Shown: in pieces, positions 1 through 5,457 of the stretch
Layout of the letters: each line of letters opens with the position of its first letter
Numbering within the stretch: position 1 is the stretch's first letter
From: an uncultured Clostridiaceae bacterium
GTDB taxonomy: Bacteria; Bacillota; Clostridia; Clostridiales; Oxobacteraceae
DNA length: 5,525 nt
Assembly: GCA_937900065.1 (NCBI GenBank)
Contig: CALCDS010000139.1
Location: 1-5,525, forward strand
Direction of reading: 5' to 3'
Translations under genes and position numbers: made by a program
Notes under the pieces: model-generated
What the model was told of the DNA's origin: nothing
Databases searched by the model: none
Seen by the model: the letters and a program-made list of their open reading frames with translations, nothing else

Positions 1-31
1 ATACTGCAAACTTTGCTCTATTTATAGCCAT
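1..31 (-). CDS. Start of an unidentified protein gene, cut by the left edge
   Basis: An ATG at 31-29 opens a frame with no stop to the window edge, giving the N-terminus MAINRAKFAV. A strong Shine-Dalgarno, GGAGGT at 42-37, sits 5 bases upstream, which is the main reason to believe it is a real gene. A candidate extended -10 promoter lies about 310 bases upstream (343-351), and element A (119-299) would fall inside the resulting 5' leader. Ten residues are too few to assign a family or say whether a signal peptide follows. It is codirectional with the amidase and mutS2, but the strong palindromic terminator after the amidase suggests separate transcription. Confidence 0.6.
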   Translation of the reverse strand, partial: MAINRAKFAV

Positions 32-36
32 ATCGT

Positions 37-42
37 ACCTCC
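37..42 (-). promoter_or_regulatory. Ribosome binding site of the left-edge gene
   Basis: GGAGGT on the minus strand, 5 bases before the ATG at 31. A second purine-rich word, AAAGGAGG at 99-92, lies 1 base before another ATG (90-88) that would encode only five residues (MNLNW, stop at 75-73). That spacing is too tight for normal initiation, so I call no leader peptide there. Confidence 0.6.
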
Positions 43-134
43 GATTTAGTGATTAGATTAGATGCTTCATTTTTACCAGTTTAAGTTCATGCCTCCTTTA
101 AATTAAGTTTTAAACATAGACTATGTTAAAGTAT

Positions 135-228
135 AACGAGGTGATAGATCTTCCCACTTGCAATGGGCGGGTACCCTTTCGGTTTTCAGGCTGTGAACTA
201 CTTTCGTCTCATTGAAACGCAGTAAGGT
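135..228 (+). ncRNA. Second copy of an unidentified pseudoknotted RNA motif (copy A)
   Basis: This plus-strand segment shares ordered blocks with the amidase leader RNA at 2718-2625: ACGAGG/GCGAGG at the 5' side, GGCGGGTACC (166-175), TTTTCAGGC (183-191), CTTTCG (201-206) and TGAAACGCA (213-221). It folds the same way. A closing stem pairs GAGGTG (138-143) with CGTCTC (205-210), flanked by further A-U pairs. A hairpin has stem CCCA/TGGG (153-156/164-167) and a 7-nt loop. Loop bases 157-161 pair with 226-222 as a 5-bp pseudoknot. Three pairs are G-U on this strand and would be A-C mismatches on the other, which fixes the orientation as plus. An inverted repeat (227-280) starts immediately after the pseudoknot. 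No gene follows on the plus strand here, so this copy is either an orphan or cargo of element A. Function unknown. Confidence 0.5.
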
Positions 229-280
229 TGATTTTGAGCATCCTTGTTCACATTTCACTACGATTGCTCAAAAAATCAAC
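227..280 (+). repeat. Inverted repeat inside element A
   Basis: GTTGATTTTGAGCA (227-240) can pair with TGCTCAAAAAATCAAC (265-280), with two extra A bases in the right arm and 24 bases between the arms. The same 14-base arm forms the perfect inner inverted repeat of element C. Here the arms are close enough to form an RNA or DNA hairpin. No U-run follows, so it is not an obvious intrinsic terminator. Confidence 0.7.
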
Positions 281-342
281 ATCGTGCTTTAACAGAGCCT
301 AAACAAAAATCGTATCACTTGCTTTAATTCTTATCAAGCAAT

Positions 343-351
343 ATTATATCA
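343..351 (-). promoter_or_regulatory. Extended -10 promoter reading toward the left-edge gene
   Basis: The minus strand reads TGATATAAT (351-343), an exact match to the extended -10 consensus TGnTATAAT. The -35 region about 16-17 bases upstream is weak (TTATTA-like), as is tolerated for extended -10 promoters. Transcription would start near 336 and cross element A in the antisense direction before reaching the gene at 31. It lies downstream of the amidase terminator, so it could give the left-edge gene its own transcript. Confidence 0.45.
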
Positions 352-406
352 CAACAAAACAGCATAATAACTCATTCAACTTCATAGTAAATTGTGCCAG
401 GCCGAT

Positions 407-455
407 AAAAAAATTGACTATGTTCAATAAAGTATACTTTATTGAACATAGTCAA
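407..455 (-). terminator. Intrinsic terminator of the amidase gene, a perfect palindrome
   Basis: On the minus strand, 16 bases after the amidase stop codon (474-472), a 19-bp perfect stem begins: arm TTGACTATGTTCAATAAAG (455-437), loop TATA, and its exact complement ending at 414. It is followed directly by seven T bases (413-407). Stem plus U-tract is the layout of a rho-independent terminator. The stem is AT-rich (5 G or C per 19-base arm) but unusually long and free of mismatches. On the plus strand the bases after the stem are A-rich, so it works in one direction only. The arms resemble the ends of the nearby small mobile elements; see the separate entry. Confidence 0.75.
416..453. repeat. 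38-bp perfect palindrome resembling two fused element ends
   Basis: The arm contains GACTATGTT, then CAAT, then AAAGTATA. Element A's left end (119-135) is GACTATGTT followed directly by AAAGTATA, so the arm equals that end plus four inserted bases. The mirror arm repeats it inverted with no interior sequence. The flanking 8-mers are AAAAAATT (408-415) and AAAAATTT (454-461), alike at 7 of 8 positions, though this is low-complexity sequence. It could be a minimal element made of two ends only, or a terminator resembling the ends by chance. Confidence 0.4.
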
Positions 456-471
456 AAATTTACGGTTTAAT

Positions 472-2475
472 CTAATAATCCTTGTCCTTATAAAAATCAA
501 TTATGGCTTTTGCAATCTCATCTGCCGCATCTTTCTGGAAAGAGTCCTGCACAAGCTTTTCCCTCTCTACAGGATTTGAGACAAATCCGATCTCGACAAG
601 CACCGAAGTCATATTTGTCATCCTTGTAACATAGAGATTGTCATTTACGGTATTGCGCCTTATAAGGCCGAGGCTTGAAATGCCATCGCTTATTGAATCC
701 GCCAGTTTCTTGCTGTCAGCGGCCGCCTCGCACGGGGTCTTATCATCCACAAGCACATTGGTGAGTATCGATATCTTTCCCACTCCCCCTTGATATGAAA
801 TATACACATACCCTTCAACGGATTTTAATACTTTATATTCTTCTCCGACCGTCAAACTCCCCAGCACATTTCCATTATCATCATAAACAGGCACGCTTCC
901 CAATGCTTTGGCATACACATCGTCGCAGTCTATGTTCGGCCTGAAATTGCTGTAATGGGCTTCAACTCCGCTTGCGCCGGAATAAACTGCCGAGTTATGG
1001 TGTATGCTCAAAAACAGATCAACGTTGGACTCATTTGCCATATCGACCCTGTCAGTTAAAGGAATGGTCGATGTGTCATCCTCTCTTGTCATCTTTACAG
1101 TCATGCCCTTTTCTTCAAGCTCGGTTTTCACTTTTTCAGCCAAGCTTAAATTAAGATCAGCTTCATTATATTCCATCATTGCATTTCCGCTGCTGTCCTT
1201 TGGTATTGCCCCCGGATCTGATCCTCCGTGGCCTGGGTCTATCATGACTACCCTATCAAGCATTACTTTTATGCCTATGACCTTAGTTTTTCCTCCAGCC
1301 GACGCTGTGACCTCTACATATCCAGGGGCTAAAGCGGTCAGCGTTCCATCTTTTTCTATCTTCGCTATGCTGTCGTCGCTCACAGTAAATTTTATATCAG
1401 GTTTAGGAGCATTCCTTGGTATCATTGTAAGGCTCACTTCAGGTTTCATGCTGTCATTCACATGAATGCTCGAGCTTTCAAAAGTCATGTCTATGCTTGC
1501 TGCAACGGGTGGTATGGCATTTTCAAACGCCTCATCCGATACGGCACCCTTACCGCCCATCATATAAGCCTCCGTAATTTCGCTCTTCTTTGTATCAATA
1601 AACTCTCTTATGTCCGAGGTGGGATTTGAGTCCACCAGGATTATAGGCGATCCTGTCAGGCTTGCAAGTGCTGAACCTGAGAGCGCATCCGGGAAATCAT
1701 TGCCTGTTGCGATAAATATCCTTCCAAAGTTAAAATCCGATTCAAACGTTTTTAAAACAGCAACGTTTGTGGCAAACCTGTCGGCTCCTTCTATTCTTTG
1801 AGGGTTAGGAAGCTTGGACATTACATCGTCGCTTATAACCCCTTCCCCGCCTATGACATATACATCTGTTATGTTGTTATCCTTTATGTAATTATCTATG
1901 GATTCCGGAAGATTGTCCTTTTCTGTAAGCAGTATGGGGACGCCGTTTTGGGCAGCCCATGGAGCTATGGACAATGCATCCGGAAATTCTATGCCGGTTG
2001 CAATCACGGCCCTGTTTACACTGTCGAGCTGTGACGCCACAGCAACACTGGTTTCATACCTGTCTTCTCCAGAAATCCTTATGCATTCTATCCCCTGTGA
2101 GGCAAGCTCATCTTCTATATCTTTTGATACTACGCCAAAGCCTCCTATTATAAATACTTTTTTTATATCCAGCCTTTTCAGTTCATCATATAAAGATTCA
2201 TCAAGCTTGTCTGGATTTGTAAGGAGTATGGGCGCATTATATTTTTTAGCAAGAGGTGCAGCGCTTAAAGCATCCGGAAAATCCTCTCCTGTTGCAATAA
2301 TGGCAGTATCACAAGGCCCCTCCCATCCGAACTTGGATATTTCGATTGATGTCTGATACCTATCACTGCCTGCAATTCGGTCATTGCTATCTTCTTTGGC
2401 ATATGCCTTTATACCAAAGAAAGTCAAACTGCATAAGCAAAACATTATAATCATTAGTAGAAATTTCTTTTTCAT
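472..2475 (-). CDS. Secreted N-acetylmuramoyl-L-alanine amidase with three CWB2 repeats, a Big2-like domain and an inserted SH3-like domain
   Basis: A 667-residue cell-wall hydrolase predicted to cut the bond between N-acetylmuramic acid and the stem peptide outside the cell. The start at 2475 is chosen because AAGGAGGT lies 7 bases upstream and a signal peptide follows at once (MKKK, a hydrophobic core to about residue 20, likely cleavage after AYA near 26). An in-frame upstream ATG at 2508 overlaps a hairpin and lacks a good site. Residues 32-126, 133-220 and 227-320 are CWB2 repeats, each with an R-I-x-G-x-D-R start, an ATG..FPDAL block and a GG.G.(V/I)S motif. In C. difficile such triplets bind an anionic cell-wall polymer. 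Residues 325-404 look like a Big2 immunoglobulin-like fold. The Amidase_3 zinc enzyme spans 408-667, with likely zinc ligands H416, E438 and H492 and catalytic E628 (VEIGFVSNP); all key residues are present. Residues about 511-580 interrupt the enzyme with an SH3b-like module. No close family gene symbol is assigned. Confidence 0.93.
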   Translation of the reverse strand: MKKKFLLMIIMFCLCSLTFFGIKAYAKEDSNDRIAGSDRYQTSIEISKFGWEGPCDTAIIATGEDFPDALSAAPLAKKYNAPILLTNPDKLDESLYDELKRLDIKKVFIIGGFGVVSKDIEDELASQGIECIRISGEDRYETSVAVASQLDSVNRAVIATGIEFPDALSIAPWAAQNGVPILLTEKDNLPESIDNYIKDNNITDVYVIGGEGVISDDVMSKLPNPQRIEGADRFATNVAVLKTFESDFNFGRIFIATGNDFPDALSGSALASLTGSPIILVDSNPTSDIREFIDTKKSEITEAYMMGGKGAVSDEAFENAIPPVAASIDMTFESSSIHVNDSMKPEVSLTMIPRNAPKPDIKFTVSDDSIAKIEKDGTLTALAPGYVEVTASAGGKTKVIGIKVMLDRVVMIDPGHGGSDPGAIPKDSSGNAMMEYNEADLNLSLAEKVKTELEEKGMTVKMTREDDTSTIPLTDRVDMANESNVDLFLSIHHNSAVYSGASGVEAHYSNFRPNIDCDDVYAKALGSVPVYDDNGNVLGSLTVGEEYKVLKSVEGYVYISYQGGVGKISILTNVLVDDKTPCEAAADSKKLADSISDGISSLGLIRRNTVNDNLYVTRMTNMTSVLVEIGFVSNPVEREKLVQDSFQKDAADEIAKAIIDFYKDKDY

Positions 2476-2482
2476 ATAGTGT

Positions 2483-2509
2483 ACCTCCTTGATTGTTCCC
2501 CGGTACAAT
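2483..2509 (-). promoter_or_regulatory. Amidase ribosome binding site with an abutting small hairpin
   Basis: AAGGAGGT (2490-2483) lies 7 bases before the ATG at 2475 and decides that start. Directly upstream, ATTGTACC (2509-2502) can pair with GGAACAAT (2499-2492) at 7 of 8 positions around a 2-base gap. The loop is too tight unless the innermost pairs open. The hairpin leaves the Shine-Dalgarno free, so it may stabilise the message or mark the site rather than block it. A nearby 10-bp palindrome, ATCCCGGGAT (2541-2550), has no assigned role. Confidence 0.55.
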
Positions 2510-2573
2510 TCTCATATCGTATTCCATAAACATGCAATTTATCCCGGGATTAGTATCTCAGGCTTTCTTTTCT

Positions 2574-2584
2574 ATTATTATAAC
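2574..2584 (-). promoter_or_regulatory. Possible -10 element between the leader RNA and the amidase
   Basis: The minus strand contains GTTATAATAAT here, with a perfect TATAAT. The sequence 16-18 bases upstream is A/T-rich (GAAAAA-like) and a poor -35, and there is no TGn extension. If active, it would start amidase transcripts downstream of the structured leader RNA and bypass it. Confidence 0.25.
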
Positions 2585-2592
2585 GCATCAGT

Positions 2593-2623
2593 AGAAAATT
2601 TTTCGGCTGTAGAAAAATTTTCT
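2593..2623 (-). repeat. AT-rich perfect hairpin just after the leader RNA
   Basis: AGAAAATTTTTC (2623-2612) pairs perfectly with GAAAAATTTTCT (2604-2593) around a 7-base loop. On the minus strand it begins one base after the leader RNA's pseudoknot strand (2631-2625), where an expression platform would sit. Copy A likewise has a hairpin starting immediately after its pseudoknot. The 12-bp stem is almost all A-U and no U-run follows the 3' arm, so a classic terminator is doubtful. The T-rich end of the 3' arm could act weakly. Confidence 0.6.
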
Positions 2624-2624
2624 T

Positions 2625-2718
2625 ACCTTTGTGCGTTTCAGCGAGGCGAAAGATAACCTGCCTGAAAATGATACGGTACCCGCCTCCTACAAAGGTTAGG
2701 GACATCTACCGCCTCGCT
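2625..2718 (-). ncRNA. Unidentified pseudoknotted leader RNA of the amidase gene (copy B), riboswitch-like
   Basis: On the minus strand AGCGAGGCG (2718-2710) pairs perfectly with CGCCTCGCT (2648-2640). The stem continues inward through a G-U, a U-U mismatch and four more pairs (2707-2704 with 2654-2651). Inside, a hairpin with stem CCTA/TAGG (2700-2697/2689-2686) carries the 7-nt loop ACCTTTG. This loop is the exact complement of CAAAGGT (2631-2625), which lies beyond the closing stem, giving a 7-bp pseudoknot. Conserved with copy A are GGCGGGTACC (2684-2675), TTTTCAGGC (2668-2660) and GAAACGC in the linker. The compact closed stem, conserved unpaired blocks, 3' pseudoknot and position about 150 bases before the amidase ATG suggest a ligand- or protein-sensing leader. 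The closing stem begins near a candidate extended -10 (2729-2721). I do not recognise it as a known riboswitch class and do not assign a ligand. Confidence 0.6.
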
Positions 2719-2720
2719 AT

Positions 2721-2729
2721 AACATAGCA
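2721..2729 (-). promoter_or_regulatory. Candidate extended -10 for the leader RNA
   Basis: The minus strand reads TGCTATGTT (2729-2721), matching TGn plus TATnnT. The start would fall near 2716-2713, at or just inside the first bases of the RNA's closing stem, so either the stem is slightly shorter in vivo or transcription starts further upstream. No good -35 is visible. The remaining bases up to the mutS2 stop (2730-2783) hold a TTGATG at 2772-2767 with only a poor -10 partner, and I see no clear mutS2 terminator. Confidence 0.3.
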
Positions 2730-2783
2730 TTTCATATTATGACTTATTCTGCTTAAATTTTACAGGCATCAACTGCATTGCTT

Positions 2784-5153
2784 CTATTTCAGCTCTACAA
2801 TTGTAACGCCCATTCCACCTTCTCCATATTTTCCAAGCCTATAAGATTTTACATGGGTATGGTGCTTTAGCATGTCTATGATGCCCTGCCTTAACACACC
2901 CGTACCTTTGCCGTGGATTATGGTCACTTCATTAAGGTGGGAAAGATATGCATCGTCAAGATATTTATCTGTATTCAATATCGCTTCATCCAAAGTCTGT
3001 CCTCTTAAATCCAATGAAGGCGATACGGCTTTATCCCTGCTTAAATGCATTTTATAAGATGATGCATCAGCCTTTGAACCATTCTTTGTACTGCAAGATA
3101 GGTCCGACAGCTTCACATTTATCTTCATTATGCCTACCTGCACTGAGACTTCACCTTTATCATCCGGAGTAGACAATGCAATACCGTTTTGGTTTAACTC
3201 CGAAATATATACGCTATCGCCGGGCTTTACATTCTTTAGGGGTCTTAAATTCATTTTAGGAGCCACTGCCGATCCAATGGAATCCTCAAATAGATCGAGC
3301 TTATCCTTGAGCTTCTTTCTTGCCTCTTCTATCTTTTTGTTTCTTTCCGACTCTTCTTGTATCTCGCTTAATTTTCTGAGCCCCTTTATTATTTCATCAG
3401 CTTCTTCTTTGGTCTCTTTTATAAGGCTTCTTCCCTTTTGCCTTGCTTCATTTATTACCGCATCTCTTGCTTTGTCCAGCCTTTCCTTGCGGTTTAAGTA
3501 TTCCCCGTGTATCCTCTCGGCTTCTTTTTTGAGCAATTCGGCTTTTTCCCTATCCTGTTCAGCCGCAATCCTGTCCTTTTGAAGATTTGATATCAGATCT
3601 TCAAATTTTAGGCCTTCCTTTGAAACGAATTCCTTTGCCTTATTGATTATCTCATCATTGAGTCCGAGCCTTTTCGATATTTCAAAAGCATTGGATTTTC
3701 CCGGAATGCCTATGAACAATTTATATGTCGGTCTTAAAGTTTCAACATTGAATTCAACAGACGCGTTCTCTATTCCGTCTCTTTGAAGCGCAAACGCTTT
3801 AAGCTCGCTATAATGCGTGGTTGCAACCACTCTTGAGCCCCTCATATAAAGCTCATCTAGTATTGCCATAGCCAGAGCCGCTCCTTCAGTCGGATCCGTC
3901 CCTGCTCCCAATTCATCAAATAAGCAGAGCGATTTCTCCGAAGCCTCAGCCATTATGCTGACAATATGGCTCATATGGGATGAGAATGTTGACAGGCTCT
4001 GTTCTATGCTCTGCTCATCTCCTATATCGGCAAGCACATCATCGAACACAGATATGGAAGAGCCCTCCTCTGCAGGTATCTGGAGCCCTGCCAATGCCAT
4101 GAGCGTTAAAAGGCCCGTAGTTTTCAGAGTCACTGTTTTCCCGCCCGTATTCGGCCCTGTTATCACAAGAACATTATAATCGCGTCCAAGCCTTATGCTG
4201 TTCGGAACGACTTTATCAGGATTTATCAATGGGTGCCTTCCATTCTTGATATTTATATAACCTTCATCGTTGATGATCGGCGGCATGCATTTAAGCTCAA
4301 TGGATAGATTTGCTTTTGCAAATATGAAATCAAGCCTTGATAGTATATCGTTATTGATGCTTATAGAGTCGATGCTTTCTCCAACCTTTAAGCTGAGCTG
4401 CGTCAGTATTCTCTCTATCTCGGCCTTTTCTTTTAGCTTTAATTCCCTGATATCGTTATTCAGCTCCACCACAGCCATGGGCTCGATAAAAAGCGTTGAT
4501 CCGGTCGATGACTGATCATGCACTATGCCGGGAAAATTAGCCCTGTACTCGGATTTCACGGGTACGACAAACCTATCCCCTCTTACGGTTATTATGGATT
4601 CCTGAAGATATTTTGAATGATCTCCAGACCTTATCATTCCGTTTAGCCTGTCACGTATCGAACTGTTCTTGTCTTTTATCTGCTTTCTTATATTGTAAAG
4701 TGTAACACTTGCCCTATCCGATACTTCATCTTCACTTATTATGCAGCTGTATATGTCATCTTCTATTTTTTTATTGGGTGTGATCCCTGAAATAAGCTCG
4801 TCAATCATAGGATAACTCTCCTTTATTTCATTACCCTTAAAGCCTTTCACTCTTCTTGCACACCTTAAATGATCGGCGATACCCAATAATTGGCCCGGCT
4901 CAAGCATGGAACCTATCTGAACTTTCTTCAGGCTGTCCCTTATGTCCACAAGCCCTTCTATAGGGGCACTCCCTCTTTTGAATATTATATTGACAGCCTC
5001 ATCAGTTTCCTGCTGCATCATTTTGACTTCTCTTATATCGTTCGACGGAACAAGGTTCTCGGCCAGTTCCCTTCCCATTGGAGAGCATGCGAGCTCACTC
5101 AGCCTTTTGATCACCTTATCATATTCGAGCACTTTAAGCGCTCTTTTATTCAT
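2784..5153 (-). CDS. mutS2: MutS2 family ATPase with C-terminal Smr domain
   Basis: The product is 789 residues, the usual full length for MutS2. The start at 5153 (MNKRALKVLEYDK) is preferred over an ATG 21 bases upstream because AAGGAG lies 9 bases before it and this is the conserved N-terminus of the family. Residues 1 to about 300 are the MutS-type core and lever. The ABC-like ATPase follows, with Walker A GPNTGGKT (333-340), signature STFSSHM (388-394), Walker B LCLFDE (409-414) and the histidine switch ATTHY (444-448). A charged coiled coil spans about 503-628, then a KOW-like segment (639-685), then the Smr domain with LDLRGQ (714-719) and HGKGTG (747-752). Unlike MutS it lacks the mismatch-recognition domain. 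Family members suppress recombination by acting on branched DNA, and B. subtilis MutS2 also senses collided ribosomes and splits them. All motifs are intact, so it should be active. Its 3' end is followed at 65 bases by the amidase leader RNA. Confidence 0.97.
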   Translation of the reverse strand: MNKRALKVLEYDKVIKRLSELACSPMGRELAENLVPSNDIREVKMMQQETDEAVNIIFKRGSAPIEGLVDIRDSLKKVQIGSMLEPGQLLGIADHLRCARRVKGFKGNEIKESYPMIDELISGITPNKKIEDDIYSCIISEDEVSDRASVTLYNIRKQIKDKNSSIRDRLNGMIRSGDHSKYLQESIITVRGDRFVVPVKSEYRANFPGIVHDQSSTGSTLFIEPMAVVELNNDIRELKLKEKAEIERILTQLSLKVGESIDSISINNDILSRLDFIFAKANLSIELKCMPPIINDEGYINIKNGRHPLINPDKVVPNSIRLGRDYNVLVITGPNTGGKTVTLKTTGLLTLMALAGLQIPAEEGSSISVFDDVLADIGDEQSIEQSLSTFSSHMSHIVSIMAEASEKSLCLFDELGAGTDPTEGAALAMAILDELYMRGSRVVATTHYSELKAFALQRDGIENASVEFNVETLRPTYKLFIGIPGKSNAFEISKRLGLNDEIINKAKEFVSKEGLKFEDLISNLQKDRIAAEQDREKAELLKKEAERIHGEYLNRKERLDKARDAVINEARQKGRSLIKETKEEADEIIKGLRKLSEIQEESERNKKIEEARKKLKDKLDLFEDSIGSAVAPKMNLRPLKNVKPGDSVYISELNQNGIALSTPDDKGEVSVQVGIMKINVKLSDLSCSTKNGSKADASSYKMHLSRDKAVSPSLDLRGQTLDEAILNTDKYLDDAYLSHLNEVTIIHGKGTGVLRQGIIDMLKHHTHVKSYRLGKYGEGGMGVTIVELK

Positions 5154-5162
5154 TCCAAACCA

Positions 5163-5168
5163 CTCCTT
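5163..5168 (-). promoter_or_regulatory. mutS2 ribosome binding site
   Basis: AAGGAG on the minus strand, 9 bases before the ATG at 5153. It falls inside the longer reading frame that begins at 5174, which argues for the shorter start. Confidence 0.7.
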
Positions 5169-5226
5169 ATGCACTTTACTGGATTATTTTCAATTCCTGC
5201 CGCCTTTTTATATGTATATTTAAACT

Positions 5227-5255
5227 GTTATAGACTGTTTTAACAAGGATGTTGA
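5227..5255 (-). promoter_or_regulatory. Possible mutS2 promoter overlapping the end of element C
   Basis: On the minus strand TCAACA (5255-5250; 4 of 6 matches to TTGACA) and TATAAC (5232-5227; 5 of 6 matches to TATAAT) are separated by 17 bases, the ideal spacing. The -35 falls inside the element's GTTGATTTTGAGCA arm, so the insertion may have supplied or altered it. This is a weak prediction; mutS2 could also be read from upstream of the window. Confidence 0.3.
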
Positions 5256-5457
5256 TTTTGAGCAATCCAAGTGAGCGATGTGAATGCTTTTGTTAAGTTC
5301 TTGGCGAAATTGCCGAAGTGAATCTTAGAACTTTTGCTTGTTTGAGCAAAGCGAGTTGCAAAAGTTCTTGATGAACGAGAGCAATAAGCCTTAGAACTTA
5401 TAAAGCATGAACAGGCGAACGGGATGCTCAAAATCAACACTATACTTTAACATGATC
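5233..5457. mobile_element. Element C: small transposase-less repeat element
   Basis: Perfect inner inverted repeats GTTGATTTTGAGCA (5251-5264) and TGCTCAAAATCAAC (5425-5438) are extended outward by diverged ends: GACTGTTTTAAC (5233-5244) on the left, and TATACTTTAACATGATC (5441-5457) on the right. The right end matches the outer left end of element A inverted at 15 of 17 positions. The interior has no gene but is packed with smaller inverted repeats (separate entry). No direct repeat is evident across its own two flanks (CTGTTATA versus TAAACATA), so the copy may be old or its left end eroded. It lies directly upstream of mutS2. The 60 bases to its right (5466-5525) hold only a TATAAT on the minus strand (5522-5517) whose -35 would be outside the window. 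Confidence 0.6.
5295..5399. repeat. Tandem palindromic units inside element C
   Basis: Two units, 5295-5333 and 5362-5399, each open with AAGTTCTTG and close with CTTAGAACTT, so each is a hairpin of 38-39 bases. The middle of the array forms another perfect 11-bp inverted repeat, AGAACTTTTGC (5327-5337) with GCAAAAGTTCT (5358-5368), which competes with the two unit hairpins. The first unit also contains a small TTGGC/GCCGAA hairpin. This gives alternative folds: two side-by-side hairpins or one central hairpin. Confidence 0.7.

Larger units (their letters stand above)
111..307. mobile_element. Element A: small transposase-less insertion with flanking near-repeats
   Basis: The left end GACTATGTTAAAG (119-131) and right end CTTTAACAGAGCC (287-299) are inverted matches at 10 of 13 positions. 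Just outside them are the direct words TAAACATA (111-118) and TAAACAAA (300-307), which agree at 7 of 8 positions and look like a target-site duplication. The 181-bp interior holds no gene. It carries a copy of a structured RNA (135-228) and an inverted repeat, GTTGATTTTGAGCA (227-240) with TGCTCAAAAAATCAAC (265-280). The right portion (265-305) matches the right end of element C, including the shared words CTTTAACA and CTAAACA, so the two belong to one family. Small size, inverted ends and lack of a transposase fit a MITE. An 8-bp duplication occurs in several IS families, including IS1595, but I cannot assign the family. The element lies in the presumed 5' leader of the left-edge gene. Confidence 0.55.

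Noticed and set aside
1650..2300. Repeated GCATCCGGAAA-like DNA words as a possible DNA repeat
   Set aside because: They encode the DFPDAL motif in each CWB2 unit and are explained by the protein repeats.
972..2356. Several plus-strand frames of 60-153 codons across the amidase gene
   Set aside because: They are antisense to a clearly conserved protein, lack convincing ribosome binding sites, and their sequences show no domain; they are shadows of the amidase codons.
2593..2623. Intrinsic terminator call for the AT-rich hairpin before the amidase
   Set aside because: The stem is almost all A-U and no U-run follows the 3' arm; kept only as a hairpin.
2625..2718. Interpretation of the leader RNA as a T-box, ydaO/c-di-AMP or GEMM/c-di-GMP riboswitch
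   Set aside because: GGCGGGTACC recalls the T-box GGGTGGTACC, and c-di-AMP leaders often precede wall hydrolases, but the other conserved blocks and the architecture of those families are missing, so no class is claimed.
2872..5243. Plus-strand frames of 61-150 codons opposite mutS2
   Set aside because: mutS2 is intact and highly conserved on the other strand; these frames are serine/leucine-rich mirror translations without their own signals.
5240..5440. A 66-codon minus-strand frame starting MLILSIPFACS
   Set aside because: It coincides almost exactly with element C's inverted repeats, has no ribosome binding site that I can see, and its composition reflects the palindromes. It is a repeat-derived frame, not a gene.
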